A stretch of 64,000 nucleotides of DNA. Source: Robertmurraya massiliosenegalensis JC6. Lineage in GTDB: Bacteria; Bacillota; Bacilli; Bacillales; Cytobacillaceae. The position numbers and the translations under genes are program-made. This document shows, piece after piece, positions 56,013 to 64,000 of this stretch. Where the stretch lies: contig NZ_HE978511.1 of the NCBI RefSeq assembly GCF_000311725.1, forward strand, positions 263,498-327,497, written 5' to 3'. The notes under the pieces are model-generated. The model saw only the letters and a list, made by a program, of their open reading frames with translations. It made no database searches and was not told the origin of the DNA. Position 1 is the first letter of the stretch. Each line of letters begins with the position of its first letter.

Positions 56013-56025
56013 GTGGATAAACTAA
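56001..56025. promoter_or_regulatory. Candidate XylR operator
   Basis: A 25-base imperfect palindrome. On the minus strand its left arm is TTAGTTTATC and its right arm GACAAACGAA, separated by five bases. Length and arms resemble the Bacillus XylR box with arms TTAGTTTGT and ACAAACTAA. It covers the -35 of the sugar importer operon. Confidence 0.6.
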
Positions 56026-56191
56026 GTGTATAATGAACGTATCAAACATGTATTTTATCATCATCAAACTAGGAAGAAAGCTGATTTAACAGCTTTTTCA
56101 CTGGGAACACTCAAAGGCAATTTGAATCATTTGTCGATCATTGTCAGAAAATATTGAATAAAAAATGAACACTTGCTATCTACACCTTTCC

Positions 56192-56221
56192 TTGATGTGA
56201 ATTGAAATCGACTCGTATAAT
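56192..56221 (+). promoter_or_regulatory. xylR promoter
   Basis: TTGATG (56192-56197), an 18-base spacer and TATAAT (56216-56221), 37 bases before the xylR start. Confidence 0.6.
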
Positions 56222-56257
56222 GAAATTACAATAATTATAGAAAGAGATGACAGTTTA

Positions 56258-57448
56258 ATGAAAACGTGGAACCAGCATGTTGTCAAACAGGAAAATAAAA
56301 CACTTGTCTTAAACACAATAAAACAGCTCTCTCCTATTTCACGCGCTGAAATTGCCAACTTAACTGGCTTAAACAAAGGTACCGTATCCTCACTTGTCAG
56401 CGAATTAATGGAAGAACAACTCATTTATGAATCTGGTCCTGGTGAATCTAGTGGTGGAAGAAGACCTGTAATGCTTTTATTCAATCAAGTGGCAGGGTAC
56501 TCTATCGGGATCGATCTCGGTGTCAATTATCTCCTTGGCATTGTTACCGATCTTCAAGGTCAAATTTTCCATGAAAAAACAATTAGTTTCAAGCATCTAA
56601 CTTATGAAAAAATCATAGCTCTTTTATATGAAATGATTGATCAACTCATCACCCTAACACCAAAAAGTCCATACGGAATCGTGGGGATTGGCATTGGCGT
56701 CCCAGGTACTGTAAGTAAAGATGGGAAAGTGCTACTAGCCCCAAATCTCAATTGGCGCAATATTAATTTAAAAGGTGTACTCCAAGAAAAATATAATGTA
56801 CCTATCATCATCGAGAATGAAGCCAACGCTGGTGCTTATGGTGAAAAACTGTTTGGCGCCGGAAAAGAGGCGAACAATCTCGTTTATGTAAGCGTTGGCA
56901 TTGGGATCGGAGTAGGTCTCATATTGAACAATCATCTTTATCGAGGCAATAATGGATTTTCAGGTGAACTTGGTCATATGACGATCAACATCACCGGAGA
57001 AAAATGTGGTTGTGGCAATAAAGGATGTTGGGAGCTATATGCTTCAGAACAAGCACTACTGAAAACGGCCAACAAAGCAGGATTACGTTCATCGTCCGGA
57101 GATGAGATTACATTAGATTGCTTATTAAAACTCTCCAAATCTGGCAATGAACTAGCAATCCAACAATTTGAAAACATCGGGGAGAATCTAGCTGTCGGGA
57201 TCAACAATATCATCAACATTTTTAATCCACAGCAAATTATTATCGGGAATCGAATGGCTGCTGCTGAACAATGGCTGAAAAAACCGTTGGAAGAACGGAT
57301 GCAGGCACGTACCTTATGGTTCCAGCAAAGAGATCTTGAGATTAATTTTTCCGAGTTATCCACTCACTCTGCCGCTTTAGGTGTAACAGCATTTGTTACA
57401 GAGAATTTTTTCAATAGTGATCTGCAAGAGTTTTCACAAGCATTATAA
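56258..57448 (+). CDS. xylR: XylR, ROK-family xylose repressor
   Basis: A 396-residue ROK regulator. The N-terminal winged HTH (about 15-65) includes SPISRAEIANLTGLNKGTVSS. The sugar-kinase-like domain starts at YSIGIDLGVNYLLGIV, and the zinc motif is CGCGNKGCWE. Binding of xylose releases the repressor in Bacillus. It is divergent from the sugar importer and 24 bases upstream of the beta-xylosidase gene, which it probably shares an operon with. Confidence 0.92.
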   Translation: MKTWNQHVVKQENKTLVLNTIKQLSPISRAEIANLTGLNKGTVSSLVSELMEEQLIYESGPGESSGGRRPVMLLFNQVAGYSIGIDLGVNYLLGIVTDLQGQIFHEKTISFKHLTYEKIIALLYEMIDQLITLTPKSPYGIVGIGIGVPGTVSKDGKVLLAPNLNWRNINLKGVLQEKYNVPIIIENEANAGAYGEKLFGAGKEANNLVYVSVGIGIGVGLILNNHLYRGNNGFSGELGHMTINITGEKCGCGNKGCWELYASEQALLKTANKAGLRSSSGDEITLDCLLKLSKSGNELAIQQFENIGENLAVGINNIINIFNPQQIIIGNRMAAAEQWLKKPLEERMQARTLWFQQRDLEINFSELSTHSAALGVTAFVTENFFNSDLQEFSQAL

Positions 57449-57472
57449 TAAAATTTTTAATGAGGTGGAAAA

Positions 57473-59080
57473 ATGGCAAAGATTCAAAATCCGATTTTAC
57501 CAGGTTTCAATCCAGACCCGAGTATTTGCAGAGCTGGCGAAGATTACTACATTGCAGTTTCAACCTTTGAGTGGTTCCCTGGAGTAGGCATTTATCATTC
57601 AAAGGATTTAAAAAATTGGCGTTTAATCTCGAGACCGTTAAATCGCTTAAGCCAATTAAATATGCTTGGAAATCCAGATTCTGGTGGCGTTTGGGCACCT
57701 GCCCTCTCCTATCATGATGAGAAATTTTGGCTTATCTATACCGATGTCAAAGTGACTGAAGGAAGATGGAAGGATTGCCACAACTATCTTGTCACATGCG
57801 AGACGATCGATGGGGAATGGTCAGAACCCGTCCATCTAAACAGCTCAGGTTTTGATCCATCGTTATTTCACGACGAAGATGGAAAAAAATATTTAGTCAA
57901 TATGCTTTGGGATCATCGTGTCAGCCATCATCAGTTTTATGGAATCGTGCTGCAGGAATACAGCGTCATTGAGCAAAAGCTCATAGGCAAGCCTGAACTA
58001 ATTTTTAAAGGGACAGATATTAAATTAACAGAAGCTCCACATCTATATAAGATCAATGACTATTATTATTTGTTAACTGCTGAGGGTGGAACAAAATATG
58101 ACCATCAAGCAACCATTGCACGGTCCAAAAACTTGTACGGTCCTTATGAAGTGCACCCTGATAATCCATTAATTAGTTCTTTTGCGCATCCAAGAAACCC
58201 CTTGCAAAAGGCAGGCCATGCTTCGATCGTACAAACTCATACGGATGAATGGTTTTTAGTCCACTTAACGGGCAGGCCATTGCCTAGAGATGGCCAACCC
58301 CTTTTAGATCCAAGAGGCTTTTGCCCACTTGGCAGAGAAACGGCGATTCAACGATTACAATGGGAAAATGATTGGCCTTACGTCGTTGGTGGCAATCAAC
58401 CATCTCTTGAAATCATTGGCCCTGAAATTGAGGAGGTAAAATGGGAAGCTGATTATCAAGAGAAGGATGATTTTAACGATTCTGTGCTAAATTCTCATTT
58501 TCAATCACTTCGCATCCCGTTAGGTGAGAAAATTGTTTCCCTCAGCGACCGACCTAGTCATTTAAGACTGTATGGAAAAGAGTCATTAACTTCTAGATTT
58601 ACTCAAGCGTTTATCGCAAGACGTTGGCAGCATTTTAATTTCACAGCAGAAACAAAGGTTTCCTTTCAGCCTACGACTTTTCAACAATCTGCTGGTCTCG
58701 TAAACTATTACAATACGAAAAACTGGACATCATTACAAATTACATGGCACGAAAAAAAGGGACGCATCCTCGAATTAATGACCTGCGATCATTTTGAATT
58801 TGCTCAACCACTCGAGGATCAAGAAATGATCATTCCATCTGATCGTGAATATGTATACCTTCGAGTTGATGTACAAATGCACACATATCTGTACTCGTAT
58901 TCCTTTGATGGGATCAACTGGACACAAATCCCGATCCAGTTTCAATCTCACAAATTATCTGACGATTATATTCAAGGCGGTGGATTTTTCACAGGTGCCT
59001 TCATAGGCATGCAATGTCAGGATACATCAGGGAAAAATCAACATGCTGATTTTGATTACTTTATTTATAAACCAAATTAA
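57473..59080 (+). CDS. xynB: GH43 beta-xylosidase
   Basis: A 535-residue glycoside hydrolase family 43 enzyme. The five-bladed propeller holds the general base Asp in [13 protein letters not shown] (about 15), the modulating Asp in [13 protein letters not shown] and the general acid Glu in [11 protein letters not shown]-terminal concanavalin-like domain starts near residue 330. No signal peptide is present, so it acts in the cytoplasm on imported xylo-oligosaccharides, releasing xylose. Some relatives also cleave arabinofuranosides. ATG follows GAGGTGGAAAA. Confidence 0.93.
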   Translation: MAKIQNPILPGFNPDPSICRAGEDYYIAVSTFEWFPGVGIYHSKDLKNWRLISRPLNRLSQLNMLGNPDSGGVWAPALSYHDEKFWLIYTDVKVTEGRWKDCHNYLVTCETIDGEWSEPVHLNSSGFDPSLFHDEDGKKYLVNMLWDHRVSHHQFYGIVLQEYSVIEQKLIGKPELIFKGTDIKLTEAPHLYKINDYYYLLTAEGGTKYDHQATIARSKNLYGPYEVHPDNPLISSFAHPRNPLQKAGHASIVQTHTDEWFLVHLTGRPLPRDGQPLLDPRGFCPLGRETAIQRLQWENDWPYVVGGNQPSLEIIGPEIEEVKWEADYQEKDDFNDSVLNSHFQSLRIPLGEKIVSLSDRPSHLRLYGKESLTSRFTQAFIARRWQHFNFTAETKVSFQPTTFQQSAGLVNYYNTKNWTSLQITWHEKKGRILELMTCDHFEFAQPLEDQEMIIPSDREYVYLRVDVQMHTYLYSYSFDGINWTQIPIQFQSHKLSDDYIQGGGFFTGAFIGMQCQDTSGKNQHADFDYFIYKPN

Positions 59081-59084
59081 ACTA

Positions 59085-59116
59085 AAAGAGCACCCATTTG
59101 TAGGTGCTCTTCTTTA
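59085..59116 (+). terminator. Terminator after beta-xylosidase gene
   Basis: AAGAGCACC pairs with GGTGCTCTT around eight bases, followed by CTTT. Confidence 0.75.
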
Positions 59117-59123
59117 AAACAAG

Positions 59124-59152
59124 AAAAAAACTAGGAAGCATAACCTCCCTAG
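59124..59152 (-). terminator. cotE terminator
   Basis: On the minus strand CTAGGGAG pairs with CTTCCTAG (one G-U) around a 6-base loop, followed by seven T. Confidence 0.7.
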
Positions 59153-59160
59153 CCTTTGTT

Positions 59161-59703
59161 TTACTCTTCTTCTGAGCCGACTAAGAAATCTGGATCTAAA
59201 TCTTCAAATTCCTCATCGTCTACGTCGAAGTAATCGTCATCATCATCTTTGCACATACCTGGATGTACCTCTATGCATACCTTTGTTTCTCCAATTACTT
59301 CTACTAAAAATTCTCTTTCCACATGTACAATGATCTTATTTCCATTTGGAGAAATAACTGCTTCTACACAGTTTGGCTGCTGAAGTACTTTCACAATTAC
59401 GTCGAGGTCGTCAAGGCAATCTGGGTCACGATATTTTAGTTTAATGACGTCTGTATAGTCTACTCGTTCAGTGACAACTTCAGTTTGTGTATTATCATTA
59501 AAGGAGTACCAAACATTAATGTCATAGTAGCCGCAAACTTCAACTGTTTTGCCAACCTTTTTCGCCTCGTACGTATGGTTGATAATCCAACATCCAAGGA
59601 TGCTAGTTGGATTGTTTTCAGGGCAAATCGTATGATTGGATTGGGTGAATTTTCGTCCTTTCGCTACGACCGCTTTTGTGATAATCTCTCTGTATTCTCC
59701 CAT
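59161..59703 (-). CDS. cotE: CotE, outer spore coat morphogenetic protein
   Basis: A 180-residue CotE. Recognised from [57 protein letters not shown] and a strongly acidic C-terminus ([19 protein letters not shown]). It directs assembly of the outer spore coat through interactions with SpoIVA and coat proteins. In B. subtilis it lies next to mutS; here the xylose island separates them. Confidence 0.96.
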   Translation of the reverse strand: MGEYREIITKAVVAKGRKFTQSNHTICPENNPTSILGCWIINHTYEAKKVGKTVEVCGYYDINVWYSFNDNTQTEVVTERVDYTDVIKLKYRDPDCLDDLDVIVKVLQQPNCVEAVISPNGNKIIVHVEREFLVEVIGETKVCIEVHPGMCKDDDDDYFDVDDEEFEDLDPDFLVGSEEE

Positions 59704-60013
59704 TGCGAGCGAACCCTCCTCACTTAAGTTTCAATTCATCCTATGCGGGATATTAGACTAGTGTGCTTATCTTTTTATTAGTGTCTAATCCATGATATAC
59801 GTAATCGCAATTCCGCTAATTAGGGCTATTTCATTATTTAAAAGTTAGTTCATCCTATGCATCTACCTAGAAATAGGTGAATGGTGGGGAAAGTTTGCTG
59901 AAAGATTTCTTTATCTCGAATTGTGATGAGGATATATTCGCCAAATGCTACGCAATGTTTCGAATAAAAAAAAGCCTCTACCGATGCATCGGTAAAGGCA
60001 CTTGAACTCAAAC
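59704..60013. other. Intergenic region between ymcA and cotE
   Basis: 310 bases with the ymcA terminator at the right end and presumably sporulation promoters of cotE at the left. No sigma-E or sigma-K promoter could be assigned with confidence. No gene is seen. Confidence 0.4.
59966..59999 (-). terminator. ymcA terminator
   Basis: GCCTCTACCGATGCATCGGTAAAGGC is self-complementary apart from one mismatch; eight T follow on the minus strand. Confidence 0.85.
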
Positions 60014-60445
60014 CTAATGATTATGAGAGCATTCCTTATTCTTAATCTCTGCTCCTGTTTCACCACTTAAGAGATTTCCCCCCGTAGAAGTGATGATTTC
60101 ATCAGTTACTTTATTGGAAATCGTTGAAGCAACTAATTGTAATAAATCGTTGACATCACCTTGTGACTGCTTGAACTCTTGTACCACTGGAATCGCATCT
60201 AGTTCTTCTTCAATCTTCGCAATCTTGTCTTCCGTTCTCTTCAATGCCTCAGGCTTACCATAATGATGAAGATTAACGGCTTGTTTCTGAAGACCTTTAA
60301 TCTGATCAATTAAATTGCGCACTTTTTCGTTTTCATGAATTTGCGCTTCTGCTCTTTTAAAGAAATCAACTTCCTCTGTTTGCGCGATTAACGCTGCTAA
60401 TTCTTTTGCACGTGCTACGATTTCATCTTTTGTATACTTCGCCAT
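60014..60445 (-). CDS. ymcA: YmcA (RicA), RNA processing/biofilm and sporulation factor
   Basis: A 143-residue helical protein of the YlbF/YmcA family (EIVARAKELAALIAQTEEVD, KVRNLIDQIKGLQKQAVNLHHYGKPEAL). In B. subtilis it forms the Y-complex with YlbF and YaaT, which binds Fe-S clusters and guides RNase Y; the C-terminal ECSHNH could take part in cluster binding. It starts one base after the miaB stop, behind GAGGTG, so the two are coupled. Confidence 0.92.
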   Translation of the reverse strand: MAKYTKDEIVARAKELAALIAQTEEVDFFKRAEAQIHENEKVRNLIDQIKGLQKQAVNLHHYGKPEALKRTEDKIAKIEEELDAIPVVQEFKQSQGDVNDLLQLVASTISNKVTDEIITSTGGNLLSGETGAEIKNKECSHNH

Positions 60446-60446
60446 C

Positions 60447-61991
60447 TTATTTCACCTCAACTGGTTGAACTTCTTCCACCATTTCTCCTTTTAATGACCA
60501 CGTCTTTGCTTCTGTCACTTTCACCTTTACAACCTTACCAATCGCTGTTTTTGGAGCAACAAAGTTTACGAGCTTGTTTCGACGAGTATAACCTGCTAAA
60601 ACATCAGGGTTGTTCTTGCTTTCCCCTTCAACAAGGACTTCTACCACTTGGTCCTTATATTTTTTCATCGCTTCTGCTGAAAGTTCATTAACAAGGCTGT
60701 TTAAGCGTTGAAGACGTTCTTTTTTCACTTCCATTGGAACATTATCTTGCATCTTAGCAGCAGGTGTTCCCTCACGAGGTGAGTAAATGAACGTATAGGC
60801 AGCTTCAAAACCAACTTCACGATATAAAGAAAGGGTTTCTTCAAACTGTTCGTCCGTCTCATTTGGATAACCAACAATGATATCTGTTGATAATGCTACG
60901 TTTGGAATAGCTTCCTTTATTTTTCGAACGAGCTCTAAATACTGCTCTCTCGTATACTTTCTAGCCATGATTTTCAATACATCTGTTGAACCAGATTGGA
61001 CTGGTAAATGAATATGTTCTACAAGGTTTCCACCTTTAGCCAAAACTTCAATGAGATGATCATCAAAATCACGAGGGTGGCTTGTTGTAAAACGGACGCG
61101 TGGGATATCAATTTTACGAATTTCATCCATTAAGTCTCCAAGACCATAGTTCATATCCTCAAAATCTTTTCCATACGCATTCACGTTTTGACCAAGCAGG
61201 GTGATTTCTTGATACCCTTGGGCAGCAAGATGACGCACCTCTTGGATAATATCATCAGGGCGACGACTACGTTCTTTCCCACGTGTATAAGGAACGATAC
61301 AGTACGTACAGAATTTATCACATCCATACATAATGTTCACCCATGCTTTAATATTGCCACGGCGAACCTTTGGAAGATTTTCGATAACATCTCCCTCTTT
61401 GGACCAAACCTCAACGACCATCTCCTTCGACATATAGGCTTCTTGAAGAATGTTCGGAAGTCGATGGATGTTATGCGTTCCAAAAATCATATCAACTTGA
61501 TTGTATGTTTTAAGAATCTTCTTGACGACCGATTCCTCTTGAGACATACATCCACATACACCAAGAAGAAGATCAGGATTTTGTGTTTTTAAGTGCTTCA
61601 AATGTCCTAGTTCACCAAAAACTTTGTTTTCCGCATTTTCACGTATTGCACATGTATTTAGTAAAATGACATTCGCATCTTCAACAGAATCCGTTGGTTC
61701 ATATCCAAGTCCAAGAAAAATCCCAGCCATGACCTCTGTGTCATGTTCATTCATTTGACAACCGTAAGTACGGATGTAGAATTTTCTTCCTTTTCCCATT
61801 CCTAAAAATTCTTCTGGAATAGTAAAATCATTATGGTATTGAACTTCTTCTTTCCCTCTTTTTTTCGCATCCTTTAAGGATGGTGGGACATAAACAGCTT
61901 CAAAGTACTTACTGTAATCCTTTTCGGATTTTTTGTCCGAAGAATTAGCAGCCTTCACTTGCTGACCTTCTAATCGTTGCTTCTCGTTCAT
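60447..61991 (-). CDS. miaB: MiaB, tRNA-2-methylthio-N6-dimethylallyladenosine synthase
   Basis: A 514-residue methylthiotransferase. The N-terminal domain has three Fe-S cysteines ([32 protein letters not shown]), the radical SAM motif is [15 protein letters not shown], and the C-terminal TRAM domain begins near [10 protein letters not shown]. It adds the methylthio group to the base first prenylated by MiaA. A disordered charged N-terminus of about 60 residues is usual in Bacillus. Start ATG follows AAAGGAG. Confidence 0.96.
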   Translation of the reverse strand: MNEKQRLEGQQVKAANSSDKKSEKDYSKYFEAVYVPPSLKDAKKRGKEEVQYHNDFTIPEEFLGMGKGRKFYIRTYGCQMNEHDTEVMAGIFLGLGYEPTDSVEDANVILLNTCAIRENAENKVFGELGHLKHLKTQNPDLLLGVCGCMSQEESVVKKILKTYNQVDMIFGTHNIHRLPNILQEAYMSKEMVVEVWSKEGDVIENLPKVRRGNIKAWVNIMYGCDKFCTYCIVPYTRGKERSRRPDDIIQEVRHLAAQGYQEITLLGQNVNAYGKDFEDMNYGLGDLMDEIRKIDIPRVRFTTSHPRDFDDHLIEVLAKGGNLVEHIHLPVQSGSTDVLKIMARKYTREQYLELVRKIKEAIPNVALSTDIIVGYPNETDEQFEETLSLYREVGFEAAYTFIYSPREGTPAAKMQDNVPMEVKKERLQRLNSLVNELSAEAMKKYKDQVVEVLVEGESKNNPDVLAGYTRRNKLVNFVAPKTAIGKVVKVKVTEAKTWSLKGEMVEEVQPVEVK

Positions 61992-62065
61992 TGAAAATCT
62001 CCTTTCTCATTAATGCTTTTCTAATATGCTACTTTACTTATTAATAGGTATACACACATTATTTA

Positions 62066-62094
62066 AGTATAAACCCTATAAGGATTGAATACAA
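62066..62094 (-). promoter_or_regulatory. miaB promoter
   Basis: On the minus strand TTGTAT (62089-62094), a 17-base spacer and TATACT (62066-62071), 75 bases before miaB. Confidence 0.65.
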
Positions 62095-62138
62095 TAGGAA
62101 CCTAATACGGGACATATCTTATACCTGTCAAAACTATG

Positions 62139-62164
62139 AAAAAAAACTCCTACAAAATGTAGGA
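62139..62164 (-). terminator. Second leftward terminator upstream of miaB
   Basis: TCCTACA (62148-62154) pairs with TGTAGGA (62158-62164); eight T follow on the minus strand. With the korB terminator it brackets the repeat cluster. Confidence 0.65.
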
Positions 62165-62204
62165 AGCTTCGGTTTGTCTCATTCGATCCAACCATCTCTC
62201 ACCC

Positions 62205-62390
62205 TTAAGCGGAATTTTTCCTGTTATCTCCTCAACGGAGTCTCTTTTAGGGAAAATAACGGAAGATTTTCCGCTTATGGAGGGCAAAATCGTTTATTTT
62301 GGCATTTTTTGAGGGAATAGCAGGAATTTTTCCTGTTATTTCGGCTTTTTTCATGATGGTTAAGGTATTAAGCGGAATTTTTCCTGTTAT
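62205..62390. repeat. Cluster of four palindromic intergenic repeats
   Basis: The unit GCGGAATTTTTCCTGTTAT occurs at 62205-62227 and 62368-62390. A variant with AGCAGG in place of AGCGG lies at 62317-62340, and an inverted diverged copy at 62255-62276. Each unit has the inner palindrome GGAA-NNN-TTCC. Spacing is irregular (about 27-50 bases). Confidence 0.8.
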
Positions 62391-62457
62391 TTTTTCATAG
62401 CGATACTCCTACCGTTATGCGAACATTAAGTCGAGGGAATTTTAATTCCTGGACAAC

Positions 62458-62487
62458 GAAAAAAAACAACCTCAATCATGAGGTTGT
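62458..62487 (-). terminator. korB terminator
   Basis: ACAACCTCA pairs with TGAGGTTGT around four bases; eight T follow on the minus strand, 15 bases after the korB stop. Confidence 0.88.
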
Positions 62488-62501
62488 CGTAAAATCGTCT
62501 A

Positions 62502-63368
62502 TTACATAAACTCTGAAACAAGCTTTTCAAAATGCGCTTCATCTAACTGAAGATCAGCTTGAGAAAGCGGAGTTTCTGAATAACCATTAAGAAGCTCTTG
62601 ATAAGATGGACGTTCCGTATTTTGATAGATAAGTCCTGTCACTAATCCATTATGCTTCATCAGTGTTTGCATTGCTTCTTCACGGTTTGATGGATCATAG
62701 TTTTCAACATCTGCTAGTTTTGTAAGGTTTTCTTTAAACCAATCATACGTGTTCACCTTATTATACGTAACACAAGGACTAAAGACATTAATTAAGGAAA
62801 AACCTTTATGCTTGATTCCAGCTTCAATTAATGCTGTCAAATCTTTTAAATCTGTTGAGAAACTTTGTGCAACAAACGTAGCTCCAGCCGTTAACGCCAT
62901 TTCCATAGGAGAAATAGGTTGTTCAACTGACCCTGATGGAGTTGATTTTGTTTTAAAACCAGCAGCCGATCTAGGAGAAGTTTGACCTTTAGTTAATCCA
63001 TAGATTTGATTATCCATTACAATATAAGTGATATCAACGTTACGGCGAATCGCATGAATGGTATGTCCCATTCCAATTGCAAAACCGTCTCCGTCACCAC
63101 CAGATGCAATAACCGTTAGATCACGATTGGCCATTTTTACCCCTTGGGCAATTGGTAGTGAGCGCCCGTGAATTCCATGAAACCCATATGAATTAATATA
63201 TCCTGAAATCCGCCCTGAACAACCGATTCCAGAGACGACGGCTAAGCTTTCGGGATCTAATCCAACATTTGCCGCCGCTCTTTGAATAGCCGCTTGAACC
63301 GAGAAATCTCCACAACCTGGACACCAGTTGGGCTTCACATTATTACGAAAATCTTTAAAAGTTGCCAT
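62502..63368 (-). CDS. korB: 2-oxoacid:ferredoxin oxidoreductase, beta subunit
   Basis: A 288-residue TPP-binding beta subunit. The Fe-S cysteines are in PNWCPGCGDFSVQ and GIGCSGR, and the TPP motif is GGDGDGFAIGMGHTIHAIRRN ending in MDNQIYGLTKGQ. With KorA it oxidises 2-oxoglutarate (or a related 2-oxoacid) to the acyl-CoA and reduces ferredoxin. It starts two bases after the korA stop. Confidence 0.94.
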   Translation of the reverse strand: MATFKDFRNNVKPNWCPGCGDFSVQAAIQRAAANVGLDPESLAVVSGIGCSGRISGYINSYGFHGIHGRSLPIAQGVKMANRDLTVIASGGDGDGFAIGMGHTIHAIRRNVDITYIVMDNQIYGLTKGQTSPRSAAGFKTKSTPSGSVEQPISPMEMALTAGATFVAQSFSTDLKDLTALIEAGIKHKGFSLINVFSPCVTYNKVNTYDWFKENLTKLADVENYDPSNREEAMQTLMKHNGLVTGLIYQNTERPSYQELLNGYSETPLSQADLQLDEAHFEKLVSEFM

Positions 63369-63370
63369 TT

Positions 63371-64000
63371 TTAGAACAGCTCCTTGCTTTTTGTATAAAT
63401 TTCATGTGGCAAGAATGGATTCCCGTCATATTTTAGGTGATTCTTCACTTTGTTAGCATGTCCGACGTTCATCTTAAGAATATTGGCTAGCTGACCTGTT
63501 GCATTGTTTTCAACAACAAGGACATTTTTAGCTGATTGAACAAGTGGTAACATTTCGTCAGTTGGAAATGGATGAATTAAACGAATTTGAGCATGATTCA
63601 CTTTTAAACCATCTTTCTCCAGACGAGTTATCGCTTCTTCAATAGCCCCACGTGTGGAATTAAAGCCGACGAGTAAAAGGTCTGGCTCTGCGTGAGGAGC
63701 GTTCTTATAAACAGGTGTATTAAATTTAATATGGTCAATCTTACGGAAACGCTTATCCATTTGAGCATTACGGTTAAGTGCAGATTCCGATGGTTTACCC
63801 GTTTCATCATGTTCTACCCCTGTAACATGGTGTATTCCATTTTTCATACCTGGGATCACACGTGGAGACACTCCATCCTCAGTCACTTCATAACGCTTAA
63901 AGTAGCCTTTATTTTCAATCTCTGGTAATTCGTCTTGCTGTAACTTTCCACGGCGAATTTCTACTTTACTATAATCAAGTGGTTCAACGGTTTGTTTACC
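63371..64000 (-). CDS. korA: 2-oxoacid:ferredoxin oxidoreductase, alpha subunit, partial (3' end)
   Basis: The last 209 codons of the alpha subunit; the N-terminus lies beyond base 64000. The frame is open to the window edge, with GKQTVEPLDYSKVEIRRGKL upstream of the internal GTG at 63886, so that GTG is not the start. Visible are GMKNGIHHVTGVEHDETGKPSE, LLLVGFNSTRGAIEEAI and the C-terminal IRLIHPFPTDEM and NVLVVENNATGQLA. It is co-transcribed with korB. Confidence 0.93.
   Translation of the reverse strand, partial: GKQTVEPLDYSKVEIRRGKLQQDELPEIENKGYFKRYEVTEDGVSPRVIPGMKNGIHHVTGVEHDETGKPSESALNRNAQMDKRFRKIDHIKFNTPVYKNAPHAEPDLLLVGFNSTRGAIEEAITRLEKDGLKVNHAQIRLIHPFPTDEMLPLVQSAKNVLVVENNATGQLANILKMNVGHANKVKNHLKYDGNPFLPHEIYTKSKELF

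Larger units (their letters stand above)
55934..56257. other. Divergent control region of sugar importer and xylR
   Basis: 324 bases holding the importer promoter with an XylR-like operator (55984-56025) and the xylR promoter (56192-56221). The middle, 56030-56190, shows nothing clear. Confidence 0.5.
61992..62501. other. Intergenic region korB-miaB with repeats
   Basis: 510 bases containing the miaB promoter (62066-62094), two leftward terminators (62139-62164 and 62458-62487) and, between them, a cluster of short palindromic repeats (62205-62390). No coding gene was found. Confidence 0.6.

Noticed and set aside
57393-57587. A 64-codon plus-strand frame overlapping xylR and the beta-xylosidase start
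   Set aside because: It is an out-of-frame shadow of two well-supported genes.
62205-62390. CRISPR array
   Set aside because: Units are few, partly inverted, diverged and unevenly spaced, and no cas gene is present.
63371-63886. A short 171-residue korA starting at GTG 63886
   Set aside because: The frame is open to the window edge with conserved KorA-like sequence upstream, so this is only the 3' part of a longer gene.

Overview
The window is a low-GC, gene-dense stretch of chromosome from an endospore-forming member of the Bacillaceae. The evidence is strong Shine-Dalgarno sites, sporulation genes (spoVK, sirA, cotE) and a gene order that follows the Bacillus subtilis lexA-glnA-hfq-mutSL-cotE-miaB neighbourhood, read here in reverse. 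The species cannot be named from the sequence alone. No IS element, prophage, rRNA or CRISPR array is seen. The one RNA gene recognised is a selenocysteine tRNA.

Bases 1-17,040 are accessory and metabolic. They hold a Baeyer-Villiger monooxygenase (cut by the window edge) divergent from a LuxR-type regulator with a perfect CRE between them, a serine beta-lactamase-like hydrolase and a DHA1 drug exporter. A peptide-use region follows: an M20 peptidase, a family-5 binding lipoprotein, a complete Opp/Dpp ABC importer, a LysR regulator, a stand-alone CapA-like protein and a second M20 peptidase. A CodY-like site lies over the likely promoter. Next to it is an AbrB-family membrane transporter split into two genes.

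Bases 17,145-17,350 hold selC (tRNA-Sec, anticodon UCA) with its own promoter and terminator. The rest of the Sec machinery must lie elsewhere.

Bases 17,677-40,900 are mostly conserved backbone: yneK, ccdC, yneI, ccdA, a heterodimeric ABC exporter of the BmrCD type, yneF, sirA, tkt, ynzC, yneB, yneA, lexA, two divergent DUF4183 genes, glnA, glnR, ynbB, hflX, a TRIC-type channel gene, spoVK, hfq, miaA and mreBH. SOS boxes lie between yneA and lexA, and a GlnR operator lies on a near-consensus glnRA promoter.

Bases 40,934-47,926 hold a Gly/Tyr/His-rich protein, three small membrane proteins, mutL and mutS. Bases 48,163-59,080 are a xylose and xylo-oligosaccharide island inserted between mutS and cotE, which are adjacent in B. 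subtilis: galM (5' frameshift), xylB, xylA, a DUF624 protein, two sugar permeases and a binding lipoprotein (no ATPase), the ROK repressor xylR and a GH43 beta-xylosidase. Together these would import short xylans, cleave them to xylose and feed xylulose-5-phosphate to the pentose phosphate pathway, which includes the tkt product. Bases 59,161-64,000 return to backbone: cotE, ymcA, miaB, a small cluster of palindromic repeats, korB and the 3' part of korA.
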